From Pinibacter aurantiacus (GTDB lineage: Bacteria; Bacteroidota; Bacteroidia; Chitinophagales; Chitinophagaceae): 64,000 bases of DNA. The DNA is taken from positions 372,001 through 436,000 of the forward strand of contig NZ_JAHSPG010000015.1 in assembly GCF_019130065.1 (NCBI RefSeq). The letters are read 5' to 3'. A program made the position numbers and the translations under genes. Numbering within the stretch: position 1 is the first letter of the stretch; the number at the start of each line of letters is the position of its first letter. The notes under the pieces were generated by a model that had not been told where the DNA came from, searched no databases, and saw nothing but the letters and a program-made list of their open reading frames with translations. This document shows, piece by piece, positions 51,476 through 61,339 of the stretch.

Positions 51476-52735
51476 GTGGATAGAGTAATAGAAAAAAAGA
51501 AATGGTCCTCGAAAAGAATAATGACGATCGGAGCGATAACAGGCATTGTACTATTGGTTGGCGCCAGCGTTTATTACACTTCAGGCAATTCGAAACTAAA
51601 CGTAGATTCGGAACGCATCACTATCAGTGAAGTAAAAAAAGGACCTTTCCAGGAATCAATTCCTGTGAACGGCGTAGTACTTCCCATCACCACAATTTAT
51701 CTTGATGCCGCTGAAGGCGGACGAGTAGAAGAAAAGTATGTGGAAGATGGAACAGTAATGAAGAAGGGGCAGCCCATCCTGCGCCTTTCCAACACAGACC
51801 TTGCCCTGAGCCTTGTAAACCAGGAAACACAGGTTTACAACCTGCTGACGCAAATGCAGATTGCGCAAAACGCTGCTCAACAAAATACAGTAAGCAAGCT
51901 CAACCAAATGACAGACGTTGACAATTCATTGAAAGAAGCTGAGCGTATTTACAAACTGGACAAACATTTGTACGAGCAAAAGGCCATCGGTTCGCAGGAA
52001 TTCCGCCAGGCTGAAAACACTTATAACTATCAACTACAGAAGAAAAAACTTTCTGAAGAAATTTTAAAACAAGATTCTGTTTCAACAAGACAGGGTGTTA
52101 CGCAAGCGAAACAATTGTATAATGGTTCGCAAAACGCCCTTGACCTTACGCGAAAAAAAGTTGGCGATCTTGTTGTACGTGCACCGGTTGACGGTCAACT
52201 AACATCTCTCGATGTGGAAATTGGCCAGAATAAAAACAAAGGCGAAAGACTTGGACAAATTGATGTATTGAGCGGCTACAAAGTTCGTGTAGATGTTGAT
52301 GAACACTACATTTCACGAATCTTTACCGGATTGAGAGGAACTTTTACTTTTGCAAATAAATCATACACGCTGCAAATCAAAAAAATATTTACGCAAGTAA
52401 CGAACGGACGTTTTCAAGTGGATATGGAGTTTGTAGGTGAAGTGCCGCAAGGCATTCGTCGCGGACAAACTTTGCAAATATTACTGGCACTCAGTGATGA
52501 ACGCCAGGCGTTGCTTGTACCACGCGGAGGCTTTTATCAACAAACAGGTGGAAGCTGGATATTTAAAGTAAGTGATGATGGCAAAACAGCTTACAGGGTG
52601 AACAACATTCAACTGGGCAGCCAAAACACCGACTATTACGAAGTATTACAGGGCCTGAATCCTGGAGACAAAGTGATTACTTCCAGCTATGAGAATTATG
52701 GAACAATGCAGGAACTGGTGTTGAAGAACAAGTAA
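51476..52735 (+). CDS. HlyD-family membrane fusion protein (periplasmic adaptor of ABC exporter)
   Basis: A 419-residue adaptor. It has a short cytosolic N-terminus (DRVIEKKKW), one membrane helix (about 15-35), and a barrel-sandwich half (about 50-110: VNGVVLPITTIYLDAAEGGR, GQPILRLSNTDL). A coiled-coil hairpin (about 115-210, rich in Q, N, K and E) and a second lipoyl half (VRAPVDGQLTSLDVEIGQ) follow. A beta-barrel and C-terminal domain end the protein. It bridges an inner-membrane transporter to an outer-membrane channel; no TolC-like gene is in the window. The start is GTG at 51476, the first codon that gives the normal short N-terminus. The ATPase gene follows on the same strand. Confidence 0.88.
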   Translation: MDRVIEKKKWSSKRIMTIGAITGIVLLVGASVYYTSGNSKLNVDSERITISEVKKGPFQESIPVNGVVLPITTIYLDAAEGGRVEEKYVEDGTVMKKGQPILRLSNTDLALSLVNQETQVYNLLTQMQIAQNAAQQNTVSKLNQMTDVDNSLKEAERIYKLDKHLYEQKAIGSQEFRQAENTYNYQLQKKKLSEEILKQDSVSTRQGVTQAKQLYNGSQNALDLTRKKVGDLVVRAPVDGQLTSLDVEIGQNKNKGERLGQIDVLSGYKVRVDVDEHYISRIFTGLRGTFTFANKSYTLQIKKIFTQVTNGRFQVDMEFVGEVPQGIRRGQTLQILLALSDERQALLVPRGGFYQQTGGSWIFKVSDDGKTAYRVNNIQLGSQNTDYYEVLQGLNPGDKVITSSYENYGTMQELVLKNK

Positions 52736-52864
52736 AAATTTATAAGTAGAAAGTCAAAACCAGAACCTGACAGTTATAGTCGCGAAATTTCCACAACGAG
52801 CTTTTGACTTTAAACTTTGACTTTTTGCTTACCAACAACTATTAACTATCAACTAACAACTATC
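52732..52864. repeat. Inverted repeat, heptamer class GTCAAAA, plus GTTGATA-type solo arm
   Basis: Left arm 52732-52760 (GTAAAAA, TTTATAA, GTAGAAA, GTCAAAA) and right arm 52801-52830 are complementary. Immediately after it lies a right-type arm of another class (CAACTATTAACTATCAACTA, 52836-52855) with no left partner. The ATPase gene begins at 52871. Confidence 0.7.
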
Positions 52865-52870
52865 AAAAAT

Positions 52871-53548
52871 ATGATCAAGATTACCAACCTTGAAAAAATT
52901 TACCGGACCGAAGAAGTTGAAACGATTGCGCTCAACAAATTGACAATTGATGTGAAAGAAGGAGAATTCGTTGCCATTATGGGGCCTTCTGGTTGTGGCA
53001 AATCAACACTGTTAAACATATTGGGATTGCTGGACGATCCGGATGGTGGCAGCTTTATTTTCAATGGTGTTGAAGTGGCACACTTCAATGAAAGAAAAAG
53101 AGCCGACATGCGCAAACACAATATTGGTTTCGTATTTCAAAGTTTTAACCTTATCGACGAACTAACCGTTTTTGAAAACGTTGAACTTCCGCTAATATAT
53201 ACCGGCGTTAAACCTGCAGATCGCAAGAAACGTGTAGAAGAAGTGCTCGACAAAATGCAGATCATGCATCGCCGCAACCACTACCCACAGCAGCTTTCAG
53301 GTGGCCAGCAACAACGTGTAGCTGTCGCAAGAGCAGTGGTTAACAATCCTAAATTGATTCTCGCCGATGAGCCTACAGGTAACCTCGACTCATCAAATGG
53401 TAACGAAGTAATGGAACTTCTAACCGACCTCAACGAACAAGGCACTACCATCGTAATGGTTACCCACAGCGAACACGATGCACGCTTTAGCCATCGCATT
53501 ATCAGGATGCTGGATGGAACGACTGTTACAGAGAATATTCTGATCTAA
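52871..53548 (+). CDS. ABC transporter ATP-binding protein (MacB/LolD-like)
   Basis: A 225-residue ATPase of the MacB/LolD/FtsE group. Walker A GPSGCGKST begins at residue 38. The Q-loop (IGFVFQSFNLIDELTVFENVE) has the LolD-type sequence, the signature is LSGGQQQR, and Walker B plus D-loop is LILADEPTGNLDSSNG. A switch histidine lies in VMVTHSEHDAR. It should power the FtsX-type permeases encoded downstream; it is the only ATPase gene for five permeases in this window. ATG at 52871 is chosen; the 18 upstream in-frame codons read repeat DNA. The stop codon TAA begins the AATTAAT repeat. Confidence 0.94.
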   Translation: MIKITNLEKIYRTEEVETIALNKLTIDVKEGEFVAIMGPSGCGKSTLLNILGLLDDPDGGSFIFNGVEVAHFNERKRADMRKHNIGFVFQSFNLIDELTVFENVELPLIYTGVKPADRKKRVEEVLDKMQIMHRRNHYPQQLSGGQQQRVAVARAVVNNPKLILADEPTGNLDSSNGNEVMELLTDLNEQGTTIVMVTHSEHDARFSHRIIRMLDGTTVTENILI

Positions 53549-53667
53549 TTAATAATTAATAATTAAGAATTAATAGGGCGTCAGCCCTTATTATTTCGAA
53601 CACATCGCAAGTTTGAAGACAACTTCAACTACTGCACCTATTAATTCTTAATTATTAATTATTAATT
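53547..53667. repeat. Perfect 30-bp inverted repeat, heptamer class AATTAAT
   Basis: Left arm 53547-53576 and right arm 53638-53667 pair at all 30 positions, including one variant unit (AATTAAG) mirrored in both arms. The core begins GGCGTCAGCCC and ends ACTGCAC next to the right arm. Confidence 0.88.
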
Positions 53668-53702
53668 GAACCCTCAGGTTGATAACTATCAATTAAACAG
53701 TC

Positions 53703-56102
53703 ATGATCAAAAACTACTTCAAAATAGCCTGGCGCAACCTTACACGCAACAGAGCGTACACCATCATCAATGTGCTTGGTCTCACACTTGGCGTTGCATG
53801 TTGCATACTGATCTATACATTGATCATGCACCATTTAAGTTTTGATAATTTTCATAACAACAAGGATAGAATTTACCGCGTGGTTAGCGAGTATCATGAT
53901 GGCGATGAATCAGGATATAACCAGGGCCTGCCTTCTCCTGTTGGCAAGGCCATTCGCAACACTACTACCTTTGCTGAACAAGTAGCAAGGGTGATCAGCT
54001 TCGACAACGAGTTAATCTCTCTGCCAAAGGAAAAAGAAGTAAAAAAGTTCCAGGAACCTTCAGGTGTTGCATTTGTAGAACCTGCTTTCTTTTCGATCCT
54101 TAATTTCCCATTGGTGATGGGCAATCAAAGCACAATGCTTAGTAGTCCTAACACTGCTGTTATTACTCAAAAATTAGCGAAGAAATATTTTGGTTCTGAA
54201 GAAGCAGCGATGAACAAAACCATTCGCGTTGAAAATAAAACAGACTTCATTATTACCGGCGTTTTAAAAGACCTTCCAAACAATACAGACAGACACCAGG
54301 AAATTTATGTTTCATATGCTAACCTAAAAGACTACAGCGAATGGATGGCGGATGATGCGAACGCATGGCACGGCACATACAGTGAATGCCATTGCTTTGT
54401 GTTATTAAAAAAAGGAGTAACCACAGCAACAGCCAACGCAGCATTGGCGCAAATAGTTAAAAACAACTACGAAGGCCGCGAAGCCAAAGCAAGAAAATAT
54501 ACAGTGCAGCCATTGGCAGACATTCACTTCGACACAAAATATGACGCCAATACCGACAAAAAATATCTGTGGGCGCTGGCCTTCATTGCAGTGTTCCTAA
54601 TCACTACAGCGTGTGTTAACTTTATTAATCTTGCGACGGCACAGGCATTGAATCGTTCTAAAGAAATAGGCATCAGAAAAGTATTGGGCAGCATGCGGTC
54701 ACAACTTTTCTGGCAATTCATTGCAGAAACTTTTATCATCACTTTTTTTGCATTCTGTCTTGCTTATTGGATCGCAAAAATGACCGTTCCTTATCTCAAT
54801 AGTTTGCTTCACGTTGAGATGGAATTAACCTTCTTTCGAAACTATCAGCTGCTGCTTTTTTTACCGTTGTTGCTGCTCGCTGTTGTATTTCTTTCCGGCT
54901 CATATCCCGGCCTTGTATTGGCAAGGTTTCAACCGGTATTGGCATTAAAGAGTAAGCTTTCGCAAAAACATATCGGGGGTTTTTCTTTGCGCCGCATCCT
55001 GGTGATCACACAGTTTGCTATTTCACAAATGCTCATCATTGGCGCCATTGTTATAGCAAGTCAAATGCATTATTCGCAAAATGCAGACATGGGATTTACA
55101 AAAGATGCAATAGTTATCCTTCCCGTACCTGATACCACGAAGGTCAAAATGAATAATATGCGCGACAGGCTTTCGTCGTTAGCAGGTGTTGAAAAAATCA
55201 GTCATGGTTTCTCACCGCCAGCCGCTCAAAGTAACAATTCATCAGGTGCATTTTATAACAACAACCCTGAACCTGAACACTGGTCAGCGAATCAAAAAAC
55301 AGCAGACAATGATTATATCAACACATTCGGTTTGCAATTGATCGCCGGAAGAAATTACGTGCCCTCAGACACCGCGAAAGAATACGTAGTAAACGAAACA
55401 TTTGTAAAGAACCTGGGGTTGCAACCGAAGGACATACTTGGAAAAAATATTAGCGTGAATGGTCCTAATCACAGATTCCCGGTTGTTGGCGTGGTAAAAG
55501 ACTTCTACAATCTTTCCTTTCATAGCAAGATCGAGCCACTTGTTATTTACCCTGATTATGGTCGTTACCAAAACTGCGCGATCAAAATGAACATGAACAA
55601 CATTAAATCCCTGTTACCTGCTTTTGAAAAAATATGGAACGAAGAATATCCCGATTATGTTTATAGCTACGAATTTCTTGATGACAAGATTAACAAGTTC
55701 TACGAACTCGATGTAATGATGTTGCGTCTCATACAAATATTTACAGGCATTGCTGTATTTATTGGCTGTCTTGGATTGTATGGACTTGTTTCATTTATGG
55801 CCGTAAGAAAAACAAAAGAAATTGGAGTAAGAAAAGTGTTGGGCGCGAGCGTTCCTAACATACTCTGGATATTCGGCAAAGAGTTTTCAAAACTGTTATT
55901 GATCGCCTTTGTCATCTCTGCACCTATTGGCTGGTGGACAATGCATAAATATCTTGAAGATTTTGTGTACAGGATAAACATTGGAGCGGGCATATTCATG
56001 CTGTCTATACTGGCAACATTTGCTATTGCCGTTGTAACGGTGGGGTATCGTTCGGCTAGAGCAGCGTTGGCGAATCCAGTGAAGAGTCTGCGTACTGAAT
56101 GA
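53703..56102 (+). CDS. ABC transporter permease 1 (MacB core and FtsX domains)
   Basis: A 799-residue permease with the duplicated layout of Bacteroidota MacB-type proteins. The N-terminal motif MIKNYFKIAWRNLTRN and helix 1 (about 20-42) precede a periplasmic MacB-like core (about 45-270) and a three-helix FtsX unit (about 285-420). A second helix, a second periplasmic region (about 460-670) and a final three-helix FtsX unit (about 680-790) follow, ending in ANPVKSLRTE. About eight helices in all. Such permeases with a LolD-like ATPase and HlyD adaptor export lipoproteins, peptides, toxins or antibiotics; the substrate here is unknown. It is the first of at least five paralogues. Confidence 0.92.
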   Translation: MIKNYFKIAWRNLTRNRAYTIINVLGLTLGVACCILIYTLIMHHLSFDNFHNNKDRIYRVVSEYHDGDESGYNQGLPSPVGKAIRNTTTFAEQVARVISFDNELISLPKEKEVKKFQEPSGVAFVEPAFFSILNFPLVMGNQSTMLSSPNTAVITQKLAKKYFGSEEAAMNKTIRVENKTDFIITGVLKDLPNNTDRHQEIYVSYANLKDYSEWMADDANAWHGTYSECHCFVLLKKGVTTATANAALAQIVKNNYEGREAKARKYTVQPLADIHFDTKYDANTDKKYLWALAFIAVFLITTACVNFINLATAQALNRSKEIGIRKVLGSMRSQLFWQFIAETFIITFFAFCLAYWIAKMTVPYLNSLLHVEMELTFFRNYQLLLFLPLLLLAVVFLSGSYPGLVLARFQPVLALKSKLSQKHIGGFSLRRILVITQFAISQMLIIGAIVIASQMHYSQNADMGFTKDAIVILPVPDTTKVKMNNMRDRLSSLAGVEKISHGFSPPAAQSNNSSGAFYNNNPEPEHWSANQKTADNDYINTFGLQLIAGRNYVPSDTAKEYVVNETFVKNLGLQPKDILGKNISVNGPNHRFPVVGVVKDFYNLSFHSKIEPLVIYPDYGRYQNCAIKMNMNNIKSLLPAFEKIWNEEYPDYVYSYEFLDDKINKFYELDVMMLRLIQIFTGIAVFIGCLGLYGLVSFMAVRKTKEIGVRKVLGASVPNILWIFGKEFSKLLLIAFVISAPIGWWTMHKYLEDFVYRINIGAGIFMLSILATFAIAVVTVGYRSARAALANPVKSLRTE

Positions 56103-56117
56103 CAAACCGGAAATACC

Positions 56118-56238
56118 AATTAATAATTAATAATTAATAAAGAATAGGGCACCACCCATTTCGATCTCGAGCACATCTATTGCTTTAAAAGCTTACTGGG
56201 TGCAGCACTTATTAATTCTTAATTATTAATTATTAATT
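56118..56238. repeat. Inverted repeat, heptamer class AATTAAT, between permease genes
   Basis: Left arm 56118-56140, right arm 56211-56238. The core begins AGGGCACCACCC and ends GGGTGCAGCAC. The right arm is the same sequence as those at 6160-6188 and 53641-53667. Confidence 0.75.
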
Positions 56239-56275
56239 GAACAAACAGCAATTTCAAAACCACAACCACACCACC

Positions 56276-58636
56276 ATGTTCAAAAACTTCTTCAAAGTTG
56301 CCTTTCGAAACCTGCTGAAAAGAAAAGGTTTTACGATCATCAATATCAGTGGTCTGGCTATTGGCATGGCCAGTGCAATTTTGATTTTGCTGTGGGTGCA
56401 GAATGAAGTCAGTCGTGATCGATTTCATGAAAAAGGCGACAGGATTTATAGAGCCTACAATAAAAGCATTTTTGACAATAAGCTGCAGTGCTGGAGCACT
56501 ACCCCGAAAATACTCGCACCTACCATACAAAAAGATTATCCAGAAGTAGAAGAAGTAACAAGAGTGCATTGGGGAGCAAACTTACTTTTCTCTCTTGGTG
56601 ACAAAAGATTAAATGTTCGCGGCACAATGGTAGATTCAGGATTTCTTCACATGTTCAGTTTGCCTTTGGTGAAAGGCAATCCTGACAAAGCATTGAGCAA
56701 TACCTATTCAATCATCGTTACAGAAAAACTGGCAAAGAAACTTTTTAGTGATGAGGACCCGATGAATAAAGTTGTGAAAATTGACAACCGGGACAACTTT
56801 ACAGTAACCGCCGTCATGAAAGATCTGCCGAACAACACTATGTTCGATTTTGAATACCTGTTGCCATGGTCTTACATGAAGGCCCGTGATTGGGATGATG
56901 ATAACTGGGACAACAACTCTACGATGACTTTTGTAATGTTGAAGCAAAATGCCAGCATCACAGCTTTCAACAACAAAATAAAAAACATCACTTACGATCA
57001 TTTAAAGGGGCGTGAAAAAATAGAAGTGTTCATGTATCCTTTGGAAGATCAATATTTATATAATCGTTTTGAAAATGGAAAGCCCGCAGGCGGCCGTATC
57101 ACCACCATTCGCGTTTTCACAACCATTGCAATGCTTATTCTGCTCATTGCCTGCATCAACTTTATGAACCTAAGCACCGCGAGAAGTGAAAAACGTGCCA
57201 AAGAAGTAGGCATCAGGAAAGTTGTAGGTGCCATGAAAAGTTCGCTCATCACACAGTTTTTAGGAGAGTCCGTTCTCATTGCTCTAATAGCGGCTGTCAT
57301 CGCTATTGTGCTGGTACAACTTGCATTGCCTTCTTATAACTTGCTCGTAAAAAAGAATCTGCGACTTGAATTCGGCAATCCTTATTTCTGGTTAGCGGGC
57401 CTTGGCTTTGTCTTGTTTACAGGATTAATTGCGGGAAGCTATCCGGCGTTTTTCCTATCATCGTTCAGGCCCGTAGCCGTATTGAAAGGCACGTTCAGAA
57501 AAGTGAGCGCATTGATCACACCCCGCAAAGTATTGGTAGTGGCACAGTTCACCTTTGCCATCGCTTTGATTATTTGCACCATCATCATTCAACATCAGAT
57601 CAACTACGCACAGCAACGCGAAACAGGTTATGATAGAACTAATCTCGCCTACGTTTTCCTTTGTGGTGATATGGAAAAGAATATGCAGCTTATTAAAAAT
57701 GATCTGATAAGCCAGGGCATTGCAACAAACATAAGTAAAACCAGTGCGCCTATAACCGAAAGTTGGAGCGACTCCTGGGGTTTTGAATGGCCGGGAAAAG
57801 ATCCCAATGACAAAACTGATTTCTACCGTTTCTGCAGTGATGGCAACCTCGTTAAAACAACCGGCATGAAGATCATACAGGGCCGCGACATTGATCTTAT
57901 CAACTATCCTACTGATTCTACTGCCCTTGTACTAAATGAATCAGCAGTCAAAGCAATGAATCTTAAAAATCCCATCGGCACACCAATAAAAGACAACGGC
58001 ATCGATTGGCACGTTGTGGGTGTGGTACAGGATTTCATTCTGCAAAATCCTTACGAACCAATGCGACCCATGGTTGTGGAAGGGCCTAAAGGCTGGTTCA
58101 ATGTCGTGCACATAAAATTCAACGAGGCAAACGGCATGCAAAAGAATATTGCCGAGACCGAAAAAATATTCAAGCGCTACAATCCTGAATATCCTTTTGA
58201 ATACAAATTTGTAAATGAAGAGTACGCGCAGAAATTTGCAGACGAAGAAACAACAGCCACACTCGCAAGACTTTTTTCTGCATTAACCATCTTCATTTCC
58301 TGCCTTGGTCTTTTTGGCTTGGCCACTTACATGGCAGAAAACAGGATCAAAGAAATTGGTGTCCGCAAAGTACTCGGTGCATCAGTCGCAAATATTACAG
58401 CACTGCTATCAAGAGATTTTTTACGCCTTGTAATTGTTGCCATCGTTATTGCTACACCCATTGCATGGTGGGCAATGCACAACTGGTTGCAACATTACAC
58501 CTATCGTGTTCCCATAAGCTGGTTTACATTCATCGTAGCCGGTGTGCTGGCAATTGTTATTGCCCTTGCCACTGTAAGCTACCAGGCGATTAAAGCAGCT
58601 GTGGCGAATCCGGTGAAAAGTTTGAGAACTGAGTAA
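56276..58636 (+). CDS. ABC transporter permease 2 (MacB core and FtsX domains)
   Basis: A 786-residue paralogue of permease 1 with the same two-half layout. It begins MFKNFFKVAFRNLLKRKG, helix 1 lies at about 20-42, and the first FtsX unit around 285-420 contains LIACINFMNLSTARSEKRAKE and VGIRKVVGAMKSS. The second FtsX unit lies near 670-786 (KEIGVRKVLGASVANI). The C-terminus is ANPVKSLRTE. Sequence divergence from permease 1 is large, so the tandem set is old. The periplasmic halves are the most variable parts, compatible with different substrates or partners. The ATG at 56276 is used; an upstream TTG would add 13 residues of repeat-derived sequence. Confidence 0.92.
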   Translation: MFKNFFKVAFRNLLKRKGFTIINISGLAIGMASAILILLWVQNEVSRDRFHEKGDRIYRAYNKSIFDNKLQCWSTTPKILAPTIQKDYPEVEEVTRVHWGANLLFSLGDKRLNVRGTMVDSGFLHMFSLPLVKGNPDKALSNTYSIIVTEKLAKKLFSDEDPMNKVVKIDNRDNFTVTAVMKDLPNNTMFDFEYLLPWSYMKARDWDDDNWDNNSTMTFVMLKQNASITAFNNKIKNITYDHLKGREKIEVFMYPLEDQYLYNRFENGKPAGGRITTIRVFTTIAMLILLIACINFMNLSTARSEKRAKEVGIRKVVGAMKSSLITQFLGESVLIALIAAVIAIVLVQLALPSYNLLVKKNLRLEFGNPYFWLAGLGFVLFTGLIAGSYPAFFLSSFRPVAVLKGTFRKVSALITPRKVLVVAQFTFAIALIICTIIIQHQINYAQQRETGYDRTNLAYVFLCGDMEKNMQLIKNDLISQGIATNISKTSAPITESWSDSWGFEWPGKDPNDKTDFYRFCSDGNLVKTTGMKIIQGRDIDLINYPTDSTALVLNESAVKAMNLKNPIGTPIKDNGIDWHVVGVVQDFILQNPYEPMRPMVVEGPKGWFNVVHIKFNEANGMQKNIAETEKIFKRYNPEYPFEYKFVNEEYAQKFADEETTATLARLFSALTIFISCLGLFGLATYMAENRIKEIGVRKVLGASVANITALLSRDFLRLVIVAIVIATPIAWWAMHNWLQHYTYRVPISWFTFIVAGVLAIVIALATVSYQAIKAAVANPVKSLRTE

Positions 58637-58639
58637 AAC

Positions 58640-58780
58640 AATTAAGAATTAAGAATTAGGAATTAAGAATTCCTGTTTGTCGGTTATGCTTTACTAATGG
58701 CGAGCGCAAAGGATGTGTGAGAAAAATGAAATATGCAGCACATAAAGCATTCTTAATTCTTAATTCCTAATTCTTAATTT
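58640..58780. repeat. Inverted repeat, heptamer class AATTAAG, with right junction motif
   Basis: Left arm 58640-58672 and right arm 58748-58780 (TTAATTC, TTAATTC, CTAATTC, TTAATTT units) are complementary apart from a one-unit shift of the AATTAGG variant. The junction motif TGCAGCACATAAAGCATT lies at 58734-58751. Confidence 0.78.
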
Positions 58781-58797
58781 ATAAAATCAACCACACC

Positions 58798-61179
58798 ATG
58801 ATAAAAAACTATCTCAAAATCGCTTTCCGCAACCTCTGGCGGCATCGCGTTTTTTCTTTCATAAATATACTGGGATTGACAGTAGGCATGACGGCATGCT
58901 TTCTTATTTTCCTATACGTAAAATTTGAGTTGAGCTATGACAAATTCAATTCAAAGGCTGCAAATATTTACAGGCTGAACACAGACATCAAAACGCCAAG
59001 TGAAACGATCAATACGAGCGTTACTGCATGGCCGTTCGCACCAAACATTAAACGGGAGTTTCCGGAAGTAGAGACATTTACACGAGTTAACAACGGAAGT
59101 TTTTTGGTAAGAAAGGGAGATGCGAAATTCCAGGAAGACAACACGCTCTTTGCTGACTCAACTTTCTTCGACGTCTTTGATATAAAGATGCTCAAAGGCG
59201 ATCCTAAAAAGGCGCTTAAGGACATGTTCAGCATTGTATTTACAGAAGATGCCGCAAAAAAATATTTCGGCAACGAAGATCCCATTGGTAAACAAGTGCT
59301 CTTAACGGGAGATGGTATCCCTTCAACAGTTACCGGCATCATTCAAAATATTCCTGAAAACTCTATTCTCAAAGGCGACATGCTAGTGTCGATGAGTACG
59401 CTTACGCAACACCTGAACAAAGGTCTTGACCAGCAATGGGGCAATTTTGGAGCTACATCATTTTTGCTGCTGAAACCCGGTGTTGATCCCCGTGCGATGG
59501 AAAAGAAATTTCCCGATTTCATCGAACGCAACAATGGCAAGGAAAGAAAAGAGAGCCAGATGTTCTACACTTTTACACTAGAACCTTTAAAAGACATTTA
59601 TCTGCTTTCCACCAGGGACGGCAATAAGTTGGGCAACATGAACAACGTCGACATTTTCTCGATCATCGCTGTTTTCATTTTGCTGATTGCCTGCATCAAC
59701 TTTATCAATCTTACTACCGCACGTTCATCTGAAAGAGCAAAAGAAGTAGGCATCAGAAAAGTTGTGGGTGCCGCAAAATCGCAAGTAGCGAGACAATTCA
59801 TTGGTGAGTCAGTTATACTTTGCATCATTGCATTCCTGCTTACTGTATTGTTGTCTGTGTTACTGTTACCGTTGTTTAATAAACTCGCAGGCAAAGTGGT
59901 AAGTCATGGCATCTTTACCAACTGGCAATATTTGTTATTGCTGTTCAGCGCAGCCATTGGCATTGGTGTATTGGCCGGTGCATACCCCGCATTGATACTT
60001 TCTTCTTTCAAACCTGTGGTTGTTTTGAAAGGAAGATTTGCAACCGGCACAAAAGGTATTTTATTACGCAAAGGTTTGGTGATTGCCCAGTTCTCTATTT
60101 CAGTGGTACTGATCATTGCAACACTTGTGGTGTATTCGCAAATGAGTTACATGCGCAAACGCGATCTCGGTTTTTCAAAAGATCAAATGCTCGTTGTTAG
60201 CACACAGGGCGACCCTGCAAGATTTGCACTGAAAAATGCCGTGAACAGTTTACCCAACGTGAAATCAACCGCTTTATCTTCAAGTGTTCCGGGCAGTGGC
60301 AATCCGGGGGCATATTCTGAAATTGAAAATAAAAAAGGCGACCTGCAAATTGCAAACCTCGATCTATACTTTGTTGACTGGAACTATATTCCGCAATACA
60401 AAATTAAAATGGTGGCTGGAAGGTCATTCTCTAAAGACTTTGGCACCGATACCACCCAGGCGATGGTGGTGAACGAATCGGTTACGAAATTGTTGGGTTA
60501 CTCAAGTCCGCAGGAAGCAGTGGGCAGAAAATTCAAACAATGGGGCCGCGAAGGAAAGATCATCGGCGTAATGCAGGACTTTCATTTCCGCTCGCTGCAA
60601 CAACCGATCAAACCGCTTACCATGCGCATTGAACCGGATGGCTGCGACCTGCTTTCTGTAAACATTACCGGGGGCAACGTTCCTGCTACCCTCGCCAGCA
60701 TTGAAAAAAAGTGGAAAGAAATGATTCCCAACCGTCCGTTCAGTTACTTCTTCATGGATGAATTTTTCGACAGGCAATATCGTGGTGAAGAGCGATTTGG
60801 CAATCTTTTCCTGAACTTTGCGATCCTTGCGATCTTCATTTCCTGCCTCGGGCTTTTGGGGCTTGCATCGTATAGCACGATGCAGCGTACCAAAGAAATT
60901 GGTGTGAGAAAAGTTTTGGGCGCATCTGTCACAAACATCACCGCCTTACTTTCAAGCGACTTTATTAAACTCGTTTTGATAGCTATTGTTATTGCATCGC
61001 CGCTGGCATACATTGGCATGCACAAATGGCTGGAAGGCTTTGCCTATCGAACATCTGTAAGCTGGTGGGTCTTTTTACTCGCCGCCCTTACTGCGATATT
61101 CATCGCCTTGTTTACGGTTAGCTTTCAAGCGATCAAAGCAGCGGTGGCGAATCCGGTGAAGAGTTTACGAAGCGAGTAA
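58798..61179 (+). CDS. ABC transporter permease 3 (MacB core and FtsX domains)
   Basis: A 793-residue paralogue. It opens MIKNYLKIAFRNLWRHRVFS. The first FtsX unit has LIACINFINLTTARSSERAKE and VGIRKVVGAAKSQVA, and the second has KEIGVRKVLGASVTNITAL. The end is ANPVKSLRSE. It resembles permease 2 more than permeases 1 or 4 in the FtsX units. It has the same eight-helix layout with two periplasmic regions and is presumably energised by the ATPase of this locus. Intervals of 120-190 bp containing repeat elements separate it from its neighbours, so translational coupling is unlikely. Confidence 0.92.
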   Translation: MIKNYLKIAFRNLWRHRVFSFINILGLTVGMTACFLIFLYVKFELSYDKFNSKAANIYRLNTDIKTPSETINTSVTAWPFAPNIKREFPEVETFTRVNNGSFLVRKGDAKFQEDNTLFADSTFFDVFDIKMLKGDPKKALKDMFSIVFTEDAAKKYFGNEDPIGKQVLLTGDGIPSTVTGIIQNIPENSILKGDMLVSMSTLTQHLNKGLDQQWGNFGATSFLLLKPGVDPRAMEKKFPDFIERNNGKERKESQMFYTFTLEPLKDIYLLSTRDGNKLGNMNNVDIFSIIAVFILLIACINFINLTTARSSERAKEVGIRKVVGAAKSQVARQFIGESVILCIIAFLLTVLLSVLLLPLFNKLAGKVVSHGIFTNWQYLLLLFSAAIGIGVLAGAYPALILSSFKPVVVLKGRFATGTKGILLRKGLVIAQFSISVVLIIATLVVYSQMSYMRKRDLGFSKDQMLVVSTQGDPARFALKNAVNSLPNVKSTALSSSVPGSGNPGAYSEIENKKGDLQIANLDLYFVDWNYIPQYKIKMVAGRSFSKDFGTDTTQAMVVNESVTKLLGYSSPQEAVGRKFKQWGREGKIIGVMQDFHFRSLQQPIKPLTMRIEPDGCDLLSVNITGGNVPATLASIEKKWKEMIPNRPFSYFFMDEFFDRQYRGEERFGNLFLNFAILAIFISCLGLLGLASYSTMQRTKEIGVRKVLGASVTNITALLSSDFIKLVLIAIVIASPLAYIGMHKWLEGFAYRTSVSWWVFLLAALTAIFIALFTVSFQAIKAAVANPVKSLRSE

Positions 61180-61182
61180 ACG

Positions 61183-61303
61183 AATTAATAATTAATAATT
61201 AACAATTAACAGGGCATCAGTCATTACAATTCCGAACATAACTATTGCTGGAAAAAATCACTGAGTGTTACACCCATTAATTGTTAATTATTAATTGTTA
61301 ATT
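61183..61303. repeat. Inverted repeat, heptamer class AATTAAT/AATTAAC
   Basis: Left arm 61183-61209 and right arm 61276-61303 contain AATTAAC variant units as well as AATTAAT. The core begins AGGGCATCAG and ends GAGTGTTACACCC. Confidence 0.72.
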
Positions 61304-61339
61304 GAAAAAAAGACGACTAAGACTATCTATTAGACTGAC